Part shown: piece by piece, positions 10,330 to 19,008 of the stretch
How the letters are laid out: each line of letters opens with the position of its first letter
Position numbering within the stretch: position 1 is the stretch's first letter
Source: Candidatus Poseidoniaceae archaeon
GTDB lineage: Archaea; Thermoplasmatota; Poseidoniia; Poseidoniales; Poseidoniaceae
NCBI GenBank assembly: GCA_938030705.1
Contig: CALHIR010000025.1
Span: 17,259 to 81,258, forward strand
Reading direction: 5' to 3'
DNA length: 64,000 nt
Program-made: the position numbers and the translations under genes
The notes under the pieces: generated by a model
What the model was told of the DNA's origin: nothing
Databases searched by the model: none
What the model saw: only the letters and a program-made list of their open reading frames with translations

Positions 10330-11220
10330 TCACTCACCTCGCTTCCAACGAAGGACGGCCTTCTCTTCAACCTCACCCGTGCCTGCGGGAAAGACAAGAC
10401 AGTTTAGACGACCGCCTTTTTCTTCGGAGAGGACGCCGAGGGTGGTGGCCACGATGGCTTGCTCGGGTGTACCCATGTCAGCACACAAGATTACGGGAAT
10501 GTCGTCGAAGTTTTGTTGGAGGTAGCGTTTCGTCGCCATCTGCTGGAAGGCGAGACGGGCGTCATCCTCAGCGGGCGGTTCATCCGCCGTTTCCTGTAAT
10601 TTTTCCCACATGAGGCGCATGGAGTGAACGGCATCTACCGGCTGCATGGGGCGTTGGTCGCCGGTCCCCAATCCCGTGGGGTCCAAATCCAACAGGGCCA
10701 GCGTGTGGAGATTTTGTTCCCAATTCGAAGCCACGACCTCCAGGGGGGAAGTCGCAATCCACCGGCCGTAGGGGTAGGTGAGCGTGGTTTGACGTCCGAA
10801 TTTGTAGTTTGATAGACCGACGGCCCCGGTGACGACCGACGTGATGGAAATGCCATGAAAGACACGACATTCAACGCCAAACTCTCGAGCACGAAGCTGG
10901 AGGTCAACGTGGGTTGTTGCTTGGAGCGGATCGCCCACCACCAGAAGCGCCACAAGCGACGCTTTGGCGAGGGCGAAAAGCTCGTCGGGTTCTTCAACTT
11001 CAGGCCGCATGACGCGTTGAACGGGGCCGATGACCGCTTCAAGACGAACCAATTCCTCTTCTGGCCAGAGCGCCGTGTAGGCTTCGTAGCGTCGGTGTTT
11101 GGCTTGGGTCGCCGCATGAATGGCTTCTTGCGTCATCCCTTCCAGATGCCCCATCCCCATGCCGACCAACAACAACCCCGTTTCAGGAAGGGAAGGGGAT
11201 TGGGAATCACTGGCCGCCAT
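10330..11220 (-). CDS. dphB: Diphthine synthase
   Basis: LLLVGMGMGHLEGMTQEAI...YEAYTALW; VVGDPLQATTHVDL; GISITSVVTGAVGLSNYKFGRQTTLTYP. Start chosen at internal Met (ORF opens at 11259). Confidence 0.88.
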   Translation of the reverse strand: MAASDSQSPSLPETGLLLVGMGMGHLEGMTQEAIHAATQAKHRRYEAYTALWPEEELVRLEAVIGPVQRVMRPEVEEPDELFALAKASLVALLVVGDPLQATTHVDLQLRAREFGVECRVFHGISITSVVTGAVGLSNYKFGRQTTLTYPYGRWIATSPLEVVASNWEQNLHTLALLDLDPTGLGTGDQRPMQPVDAVHSMRLMWEKLQETADEPPAEDDARLAFQQMATKRYLQQNFDDIPVILCADMGTPEQAIVATTLGVLSEEKGGRLNCLVFPAGTGEVEEKAVLRWKRGE

Positions 11221-11257
11221 GCTCAAACCTCCGAGACGCTTGGACAGGGCGAGGGCC

Positions 11258-12349
11258 ATGCGTCATTTGAGCGTGCCGAGCGAGCAGACACAGGCGTGGT
11301 TGCAGCGATGCAAGGCCAACGGCTGGCTCGCTCAGTCCGGCGTGGTCGAGGTCGACGAACGCCACCGCGGTCTTCCTCTCAACGAGGCTGCACCGGCAGA
11401 AGGCGATGATTGTTGGGAGGGTTTCCTCCATGTCGAGATTGAACCAAGAACACGAGGGCCGACCCACTGGACACACCATCTTCCCGCCCCCCTTCAGGCC
11501 CTTCCTGAATCCACGTGGCCGAGTTCGTATGAAACGCAAGGCGACGTCCTTATTTTCAAACTGGATGAGGCGTCAGAACCCCATGCACACGCCATCGCAG
11601 AGGCCATGCTAAAACAGATGCCCAACGTTCGTATTGTATGCGCGGATGCGGGAGTCAAAGGAGATTTCCGCGTACGTGATCTCACGCCCCTTTTGAGCCG
11701 CGACGGAAGCACAGTGTCGGCAACCAGGGTTCGAGAACACGACCAAGTGGTCGATGTTGACCCCGGTGAAGCGTATTATTCCGCAAGGCTTGCTCAACAA
11801 CGCAAGAACACCTACGATGAAGTGCAAGCGTTCCAGCAGCATTTGGGCCGCCCCGTGGTCGTTGCCGACCCTTACGCCGGTGTCGGTCCAGCCTTTGTCT
11901 TAATGTTGAAGCACACCGGCCTTCTCCAAGGGTATTTGGCTGGAGACTTGAACCCTAAAGCCGTTGATTTAATGCGAAAAAACATCGCCCGGTGGACACG
12001 AAAGAACAGCACCAATTTCAACCCGTCCACCGTGGTGTGCAAAGATGCCCGAGCGTGGAAGAATGAGCCGGAACTCAGCGGGCGAGCGGACGTGATTTTG
12101 GTCAACTTGCCCCACGACAGTTTTGAACACCTTCCCGACCTGTTTCCGCTCTTTGTACCTCAGGGCGAAGGTTTGCTGCGCGGGTGGGCCATCATCGAGC
12201 GAACCTCGCTTGATGGACGAGTTGAGCAGTTGGAATCACTGGTCAGGGCGGCCGGCGGTACACCCCACGACGCCCACGTCTTGGAAATCAAAGACTTCTC
12301 TACGACCCGTTGTTTTGTTCTGTTTCAGACCCTTATTGCATGGGATTGA
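11258..12349 (+). CDS. Trm5-like class I tRNA (guanine37-N1)-methyltransferase
   Basis: VVVADPYAGVGPAFVLMLKHTG (SAM motif I), NLPHDSFEHLPDLFP (NLP motif), archaeal Trm5-like N-terminus. Confidence 0.8.
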   Translation: MRHLSVPSEQTQAWLQRCKANGWLAQSGVVEVDERHRGLPLNEAAPAEGDDCWEGFLHVEIEPRTRGPTHWTHHLPAPLQALPESTWPSSYETQGDVLIFKLDEASEPHAHAIAEAMLKQMPNVRIVCADAGVKGDFRVRDLTPLLSRDGSTVSATRVREHDQVVDVDPGEAYYSARLAQQRKNTYDEVQAFQQHLGRPVVVADPYAGVGPAFVLMLKHTGLLQGYLAGDLNPKAVDLMRKNIARWTRKNSTNFNPSTVVCKDARAWKNEPELSGRADVILVNLPHDSFEHLPDLFPLFVPQGEGLLRGWAIIERTSLDGRVEQLESLVRAAGGTPHDAHVLEIKDFSTTRCFVLFQTLIAWD

Positions 12350-12361
12350 AGCGTTCACTTG

Positions 12362-12511
12362 ATGAAGCACCGCTTGCTGGCCCATGCCATGAAGACCGTC
12401 GTAAAGTGCGAATGCGGGGCAAGCATCGACATCGCCGGCGCAACACCGCGAAAAGACGGCATCAAAGTTTGGTGTCGTGTGTGCGGAACCGTCACCGTTC
12501 ACCAACGTTGA
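12362..12511 (+). CDS. Small zinc-ribbon protein (49 aa)
   Basis: Manual translation MKHRLLAHAMKTVVKCECGASIDIAGATPRKDGIKVWCRVCGTVTVHQR*; CxC...CxxC. Below the ORF-track size cutoff. Alternative start at 12389. Confidence 0.55.
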   Translation: MKHRLLAHAMKTVVKCECGASIDIAGATPRKDGIKVWCRVCGTVTVHQR

Positions 12512-12590
12512 AGGGGCCACGAGCGACTTCACGCTGGGTCATCGGCATGTTCATGGTCGTTCCTCAACCACATCCAAGCGAGTGAGCGAC

Positions 12591-13184
12591 ATGTCTGAAA
12601 CCCCTCTCGTGATTGATGTTGTTGACAACGGTGGCCAATGGACTCACCGTGAATGGCGCATGCTTCGCTACCTCAAGGTCGACACCCAGATCATCGACAA
12701 CACCACGCCCGTGGATGAACTTCGTCAACTGGACGGCCTTATCCTCTCGGGGGGCGCGGCGCGGGTAGGCCTGACCGGTGAACTCGGCAACTGCGGGGCG
12801 TTCCTTGAACTCGACATCCCCATTCTCGGCATCTGCGCAGGCCATCAATTCATGGCGCGCCACTACGGTGGCGATGCCCGCGAATCACCTGAGCCGGAAT
12901 TCGGAGCGATGGAAATTGAATTGGTCAACGGCGGCGGGATGATTTTTGCAGAGACAAACCCAACACAAACGGTGTGGGAGTCACACAACGATGAGGTTCA
13001 CGTCGTTCCCGACGGCTTCTTCATCACCGCCAGCAGCCCATCGTGCAAGGTCCAAGGCATGGAAAACGAGGCTGGCGACCGTTTTGGTCTGCAATTCCAC
13101 CCCGAAGTGAACGATTCGGAATTCGGGAAGGAGATGTTTGAGAATTTTGTGGCCGTGTGCCGAACTCGCCGGGATGAATCCTAA
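12591..13184 (+). CDS. guaA: GMP synthase glutamine amidotransferase subunit A
   Basis: LVIDVVDNGGQWTHREWRMLRYL; LGICAGHQFMARHYGG; LQFHPEVNDSEFG; class I GATase. Confidence 0.85.
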   Translation: MSETPLVIDVVDNGGQWTHREWRMLRYLKVDTQIIDNTTPVDELRQLDGLILSGGAARVGLTGELGNCGAFLELDIPILGICAGHQFMARHYGGDARESPEPEFGAMEIELVNGGGMIFAETNPTQTVWESHNDEVHVVPDGFFITASSPSCKVQGMENEAGDRFGLQFHPEVNDSEFGKEMFENFVAVCRTRRDES

Positions 13185-13229
13185 AGCCGGACATTGGTTA
13201 TGTACTGTTGACATGGATAGGTTGGTGCC

Positions 13230-14303
13230 ATGTCAGACAAGAGCAAGCGAGACCTCGGCCAGTTTTTCACACGAGATTCTGTTTGGCTGCGCTCTCACAT
13301 ACGAACCCACATCGAAACCCTTCGTGAACGGTATACCGTGTGCGTTGACCCGTTTGCAGGCGACGGCCATCTTCTTGAAGTGGCCGAAGAATTGGGGTTT
13401 CATGTTCGTGGCCATGATATTGACGAGAGCATATGTGCCTCCAAGGAATGGGGAGATCCAAACGATTCTATTCGCCGAGTTATCGTTCATGATGGAGCCT
13501 TTGTCCTGACCAATCCACCTTACCTCGCCAAAAATTCGGCTAAGCGAATGAAGTCCTCCATGGTTGAGTATTTTTCTCCGGGGTTCATACCCACGCTTGA
13601 CGATTCACGGTTGAATGTTTTAGATGACTTATTCAAACTGGCCATTGAGCAAACCATAACAAAATACGATGATTCAATTTGGATCGTCCCTGAATCTGGC
13701 ATTCAGGATTTGGATGACTTGCCGCATTGGAAAGACCGACTTCATTCGGTTACGATTCTCGAGGATAATCCGTTCGATGATACAGAACACCCCGTCTGCG
13801 TCATGATTTTCTCAACATCAAACCCCCTAAAAGAGGTGTGGAAAAACGACACGCTCCTCGGCACATACGATGAGATTCGGCGCGTTCACAATCAAACTGC
13901 AAAAGGGCCATCCAATTTGACCCACATGAAATTCAACGCACCCGATGGAACGCTCGGCTACCGAGCTGTCGACGGAACCCGAGAAGACGGAAGCATGCGC
14001 ATCAAATTCTGTCGGGGCGAGGAATTGGGTTATGACCGTAGCAATATCAAAGTGAGCAGCCGGCATTTAACCTACATTGAAATTGAACTTGAAGGCGACC
14101 TGCTCGACAGAATCATTGCGGATGCGAATCAACGCATCAATGCTTATCGGGAAGCCACGCATGATGTCTTTTTGACGGCCTTCATGGGAAACACAAAAAC
14201 AGGCGAACGGCGCAGACGTCTTGACTACAAACTCGCTCGAAAAATCTTCAACGAAGCGTTTAGAAGCCAAATCAATAAAGGTGGACTGAGGGATTACGGT
14301 TGA
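13230..14303 (+). CDS. DNA adenine (amino) methyltransferase, putative Type II modification subunit
   Basis: LGQFFTRDSVW (motif X), VDPFAGDGHLLEVAEELG (motif I), FVLTNPPYLAKNS (motif IV NPPY). Confidence 0.85.
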   Translation: MSDKSKRDLGQFFTRDSVWLRSHIRTHIETLRERYTVCVDPFAGDGHLLEVAEELGFHVRGHDIDESICASKEWGDPNDSIRRVIVHDGAFVLTNPPYLAKNSAKRMKSSMVEYFSPGFIPTLDDSRLNVLDDLFKLAIEQTITKYDDSIWIVPESGIQDLDDLPHWKDRLHSVTILEDNPFDDTEHPVCVMIFSTSNPLKEVWKNDTLLGTYDEIRRVHNQTAKGPSNLTHMKFNAPDGTLGYRAVDGTREDGSMRIKFCRGEELGYDRSNIKVSSRHLTYIEIELEGDLLDRIIADANQRINAYREATHDVFLTAFMGNTKTGERRRRLDYKLARKIFNEAFRSQINKGGLRDYG

Positions 14304-14845
14304 CTGCGAAATTCAAACACATTATTCCGGGCAAAAAAATGACCAAAGAATGGCGAACAAAAATCATCGGCGGTGGAAAGCCAATGGGGGGAGCAATCTC
14401 ATCAAGAGCAGAAGAATGGCAAAGAATGTGCTTGGAAAGAATTACAGGCGAAGAATGCACCAAAACAAATCTACGACTAAATCTTGAAACGCATAAACTC
14501 AAGAAAGTCACTCGACCGAGCAACGAACCTGATGAATTTGAATGGACGGAGGATTTTGATGGCGAATTTTTTGTCGGAAAAACGAGATACCTCGTCAATT
14601 TCAAAATGATCGTTGGGACAGGTGGCGTGCAAACTCGTTCAATGAGAGAGGTTTACCATTTCATCAAGTGCCAAGAATCTTATCTGAAATCATCAGGCGA
14701 TAAGCACACGAAATTTCTAAACATCCTTGATGGAGACAGTGTCGGTGCAAAAATGGCCCCTATGAGAAAGGCGTGTTCGAAAACAGGCTCGAAGAAAATT
14801 TTCATCGGTGATACCCATGAAATTAAGAAAATTTGGAAATTTTAA
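14300..14845 (+). CDS. Candidate Type II restriction endonuclease partner of upstream methyltransferase
   Basis: TTG start overlaps the MTase stop (ttga); FEWTEDFDGEFFVGKTRYLVNFKMIVGTGGVQTRSMREVYHFIKCQ is PD-(D/E)xK-like (D...[N]FK); A-rich composition shared with MTase gene. Confidence 0.5.
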   Translation: MTAKFKHIIPGKKMTKEWRTKIIGGGKPMGGAISSRAEEWQRMCLERITGEECTKTNLRLNLETHKLKKVTRPSNEPDEFEWTEDFDGEFFVGKTRYLVNFKMIVGTGGVQTRSMREVYHFIKCQESYLKSSGDKHTKFLNILDGDSVGAKMAPMRKACSKTGSKKIFIGDTHEIKKIWKF

Positions 14846-14920
14846 ACACGCGAGACCCTTGCGTGAGAGGGGAATTGCGCAGGAATAGAGTTAATATGGA
14901 CAGAACGGCACACTGACTTG

Positions 14921-17900
14921 ATGTCCACTCTGCGTAGAACGACTCCCGGCCTGCTTGTGACCCTGCTTTTGCTTACGGCACTGTCTCCAATTGCCACGGT
15001 CCAAGCCGTTCCCGATGAGGCATCAGAGTACTATTACGGGGTCGAATACGACTGGTCAAGCCTTGACAGCGACCTGCAAAACGTAACCGGCTTGGACATC
15101 CAAACATTGTTCACCGAAATCATGGCGGACGCCGATGATGCAGGGTTCAACCTCGACCTTGGTCAGTTGACCACAGGCGCATCCAATGTTTACGTCCACC
15201 AAACCGAGGACATCACGCCTCAAACCATCCAGGACTTGGACGGCAACGACGTTCAAGTATGGAGCCGCACCAGCGACGTGGTACTTCGCCACGGCCTGTT
15301 GTCCAACGCCGTCATCATGACCGACTGGTCGGAGACGACCTTCGGCAGCGAGCCCACCGGCTTTGACATCGACGTCATCGCCGAAGCAGAGAACGTCCTG
15401 ACCGTTGACATGCTCTACACCGAATACCTCAACGACCAGTACCAACTCGTCGGCGCAGACATGGACATTGACATGACCGTTGGCAACGACATGAACCTCG
15501 GCATCGACATCACCCTCGAGGGTGACGGCGAGGAGCTCAATGTTGACTTCGACACCGGCATGGACTTCAGCTACTCCATTGCTTCTCAAGCCGAGTGGCG
15601 ACTTGGCAACCCCAGCCCCATCTACGTCACCGCTGCCTCCAACGACCGAACCGTTTGGGAATGCGTTGAGGAAGGCGACACCGTGGGTGTTGACGATGGT
15701 TGGGACGATGCCGAGGTCTACGACATGTGCGGCATGATCGACGGCTCCTACATCGGCTCGGCCGACTACAACGTCTACCTGACGGGCCTACCCATGGAAG
15801 AGTTTGGCTTCGATGCAGGTCAGTTTGACATCAGCATTAGCGACGAACTCACCAGCGAAGGCGACTACGAAGGCGAGGCCAACATGGACGATGTCTCGTT
15901 CAGCATGCGCACCGACGAACCACTCGAGGTCAACCTTGGAGACGGTAACACGCTCGATGTCACGGCCTGTGATACATGCCCGCCTGGCAACCCTGTCATG
16001 TTCATCATGATGGGCAATGTCTTGCTTCACGCCAGCGAATCCTTTGGCGAAGCGGTGACTGAAGACTTTGAGGCCGAACTCGAAGACTCGGTGGGTGAAC
16101 TCATCGAAGACTGGTTTGGCATTGACGACGATGGCGACATGGAGGAGTACGACGATAGCGATAACTGGTTCATGTGCGACAGCGGTGAGATGATTGAATC
16201 TTGGAACGTCAATGACGGTGATGAAGATTGCAAGGACGGTTCGGACGAAGACGACCTCTACCTGCGTGGCGGTACCACCCAAGATTGGAATACCGGCGAG
16301 GAACACTACGCCTTCAACGGCCGTGTAGATGCTACCAGCCTCGGTCTTGAATCCGATGCAACCATTGAATGTTATAGCGAATGGGATGGCTACATGGAGT
16401 TGCCAGTTGGCGATGTCAACGACGGCTATGACGACTGCGATGACGGCTCGGATGAGTACGACAACGGTCTCACCAGCACCTATGTCTGCTTGGATGGTTC
16501 CGAGATTTCCTTTGAACTCGTTAACGACGGCACGGCGGACTGCGCTGACGCTTCCGATGAACCCGTGGACAACGAAGGCGACTGGTACAACTGCGCCGAT
16601 TACAACGGCGCCGTGCCCTGGCAGTGGGTCAACGACGGTACTGCGCAGTGCGATGACGGCAGCGACGAATACAATGCCGCCGAGAGTGATGACTTCTATT
16701 GCGAAGACTGGTCGACCGTTTCCTTTGATCTCGTGAACGACGGCACCGAAGACTGTGCTGACGGCTCGGACGAAGGCGAGGGCATCTACTTCCTGATGGA
16801 CGTCTACATGAATGACGGCGAGGGCGGTGTGATCGCTTCCGGCGATGACCTTCTGCTCTGCGCTGCCTATCACTGCGACGTGTCCTTTAGCGTTGATTCG
16901 GGCTACATTCAGGTCGGTACCGAGGTACCAGCCGATATGGAATACGGTGAGAACACGATGTGTGCCGGTGGAAGCATCGCTGCTCCCGACGGCACATCGC
17001 TGGTCTCCGCTGTTGAAAATTGCGACTCGACATGGACTGGACCCGAAATCCGAGACTGGGAGAGCAACATGAACAACGAGGGTGACAACACCCTCCGTGT
17101 CACGGCGGGTGCAGGCACCTGGAGCGGTGAATACGACGACATCACGATGCATTGGGCCGTTTCCGATGCCGATGGCGCGGTTGTTGACCAGGGCAGCGTT
17201 GCTTTCAGCGATGAGTCCGAGGTCTACGCCGAGAACATGGTTGACATTGCTGGTGAGGGCGAATACTGTCTCTCCGTTGAATTGGTAGAGAACGGCGAGA
17301 CCGAGCCCTTTGACGCCTACGAAGACTGCATGACCGTTGAAGACGGCCCCGAAGTCAGCGAGCGCATGGAAAAGATTGTCGGCGCATTGGCCGATTCTGG
17401 CCTCAGCAACGTGCTGGAGAACTTCGGCAGCAACCTTGAGATGACCTTCCAAGAACTTGACGAGAACTACGAAGTGCCCGTCTTCCCCTACGCCGACGGC
17501 ATGTGGGCGCCTCTTTGGAGCAACGAGCACGCCACCATCGTTGGTGTTGGCGTGTACGCTTGGGATGAGGACGGCAACGGCTACGTCATCGCTGGACCGG
17601 AAACGACCGGCTACAGCCAGGACCTGCCCATGACCTTCGCCAGCATCCGCTACATCACCGGTGTTCCCGCACAGGAAGCCCAGGAGGCGATGGCTGAATT
17701 TGATGACCTCGAAGACATCGTTGATGTGGAAAATCACGACCTTACCGAACTGGCCAATGACCTCGAAGCCGCTGGTGCCGACACGTCCGACCTTGGTCTG
17801 GGAGACGAAACCACCGATGACGGTGAGGACACGCCTCCAACCGCTGAGGAAGTTGCCGAAGACGCAGGTCTTCTGCCCTTTGTATCTCCACTCACAGTCA

Positions 17901-17956
17901 TCGCACTCATCGGCCTTGCCGCTGTTGCAGGTAACCGACGAAGCGAGAACGAGTGA
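14921..17956 (+). CDS. Large secreted/surface-anchored acidic protein with LDLa-like repeats
   Basis: Signal peptide (LLVTLLLLTALSPIATVQAVPDE), five to six C...VNDGxxDCxDGSDE repeats, C-terminal TM + RR anchor (VIALIGLAAVAGNRRSENE). Confidence 0.85.
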   Translation: MSTLRRTTPGLLVTLLLLTALSPIATVQAVPDEASEYYYGVEYDWSSLDSDLQNVTGLDIQTLFTEIMADADDAGFNLDLGQLTTGASNVYVHQTEDITPQTIQDLDGNDVQVWSRTSDVVLRHGLLSNAVIMTDWSETTFGSEPTGFDIDVIAEAENVLTVDMLYTEYLNDQYQLVGADMDIDMTVGNDMNLGIDITLEGDGEELNVDFDTGMDFSYSIASQAEWRLGNPSPIYVTAASNDRTVWECVEEGDTVGVDDGWDDAEVYDMCGMIDGSYIGSADYNVYLTGLPMEEFGFDAGQFDISISDELTSEGDYEGEANMDDVSFSMRTDEPLEVNLGDGNTLDVTACDTCPPGNPVMFIMMGNVLLHASESFGEAVTEDFEAELEDSVGELIEDWFGIDDDGDMEEYDDSDNWFMCDSGEMIESWNVNDGDEDCKDGSDEDDLYLRGGTTQDWNTGEEHYAFNGRVDATSLGLESDATIECYSEWDGYMELPVGDVNDGYDDCDDGSDEYDNGLTSTYVCLDGSEISFELVNDGTADCADASDEPVDNEGDWYNCADYNGAVPWQWVNDGTAQCDDGSDEYNAAESDDFYCEDWSTVSFDLVNDGTEDCADGSDEGEGIYFLMDVYMNDGEGGVIASGDDLLLCAAYHCDVSFSVDSGYIQVGTEVPADMEYGENTMCAGGSIAAPDGTSLVSAVENCDSTWTGPEIRDWESNMNNEGDNTLRVTAGAGTWSGEYDDITMHWAVSDADGAVVDQGSVAFSDESEVYAENMVDIAGEGEYCLSVELVENGETEPFDAYEDCMTVEDGPEVSERMEKIVGALADSGLSNVLENFGSNLEMTFQELDENYEVPVFPYADGMWAPLWSNEHATIVGVGVYAWDEDGNGYVIAGPETTGYSQDLPMTFASIRYITGVPAQEAQEAMAEFDDLEDIVDVENHDLTELANDLEAAGADTSDLGLGDETTDDGEDTPPTAEEVAEDAGLLPFVSPLTVIALIGLAAVAGNRRSENE

Positions 17957-18876
17957 ATCAAAAGGAAGAACGGAGAGGGGCAGCCGTGTTGCCACGGCCA
18001 TCTCCTCACCGTGCCTTTGGCATCATCCGTTTGTCCGTGACCGTCCTCTTGGCAATTCACGTGTTCATCTCCGCTTGGCTGGTGGCCACAGCTGAAGGTG
18101 TCTACACCGAAGGCAAACCCGCTCCAACCGAGGCGCACTCATTGATTGCAATCGATAAAGATCAAACCATTATCGACGTAGAGATCAAACAGGCTACGGC
18201 TTTTTTCTTCTATGCGCTAGAACGAGACAGCGACGCATCGGTTCCAGTGAACGATACGACGCCTCCAGATGAGTCAGGCAGCGGTGATGAATCGGAGGCC
18301 GAAGACGAGCAAGGAAGGGATGAAGACCGAGCATGGCTCTCCATTGGCCGACAATCGATCAAATTCGGATTGGTCTTTCTCGTTCTTAGCGAGGTGCTGA
18401 TGTTGTCGTCCTTTGTCTGGCGTCATCACGTTCGTTCGTTGGCCTTCCTGTGCACGCTGGTCGCGTTTTCGGTTGTTTTCCCAGCCTGCTACATGTTGGA
18501 GTTGAGCGGTGGCGGCGATGACGAAGAGGATTCTACGGCTACCAACACCCCGGGGGCAAACATTGAGACGGTTTCCTTCGTGCATACCAACGCCTCCTCG
18601 GACTTCTCATTGATTTGGTTGGGAGTCCAACTAGAGGCCGATTTTTCGGGTTATGATCTGGGATTGGTTGAGCCAAACAACCGGACCTCGGTCGCTCAAC
18701 AGGTTCCCGCAAACGGAAGTAAAGATGCGAATTCATTCATCGCCTTTGAGTCTACATTTGAGATTGAGTTAGGAAAAAACCTCAACGCACTCCTTCTTTT
18801 GCCGTTCATGTGGTACCTATTGCCTGCTTTATCAATCGGAAAAAACGCCCCTACCATCAACGAAGAAGATGAGTAA
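17953..18876 (+). CDS. Membrane protein, unknown function
   Basis: Four predicted hydrophobic segments with an acidic extracellular loop; start overlaps preceding stop. Confidence 0.7.
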   Translation: MNQKEERRGAAVLPRPSPHRAFGIIRLSVTVLLAIHVFISAWLVATAEGVYTEGKPAPTEAHSLIAIDKDQTIIDVEIKQATAFFFYALERDSDASVPVNDTTPPDESGSGDESEAEDEQGRDEDRAWLSIGRQSIKFGLVFLVLSEVLMLSSFVWRHHVRSLAFLCTLVAFSVVFPACYMLELSGGGDDEEDSTATNTPGANIETVSFVHTNASSDFSLIWLGVQLEADFSGYDLGLVEPNNRTSVAQQVPANGSKDANSFIAFESTFEIELGKNLNALLLLPFMWYLLPALSIGKNAPTINEEDE

Positions 18877-18879
18877 AGG

Positions 18880-18954
18880 TGGCGCCCACTCCGGGAATTG
18901 AACCCGGGTCGCAGGAATGACAATCCTGCATGATAACCTCTACACCAAGCGGGC
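18880..18954 (-). tRNA. tRNA-Asp (GTC), CCA encoded
   Basis: Reverse complement GCCCGCTTGGTGTAGAGGTTATCATGCAGGATTGTCATTCCTGCGACCCGGGTTCAATTCCCGGAGTGGGCGCCA; 7-bp acceptor, anticodon loop TTGTCAT, T-arm GGTTCAATTCC. Confidence 0.95.
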
Positions 18955-19008
18955 AGTTTCAAGCCTTCCGGGTCGCAACCGCTATTTAAGCCGCGCCTTG
19001 TGGGTTAA

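Noticed and set aside
14846-14917. ACGC...GCGT short hairpin between the REase candidate and the surface-protein gene
   Set aside because: 4-bp stem is too weak to call as a terminator or regulatory site.
15788-18001. 737-aa minus-strand ORF
   Set aside because: Antisense shadow of the LDLa-repeat surface protein; Val/Ala/Phe-rich from reverse reading of Asp/Glu codons, no domain.
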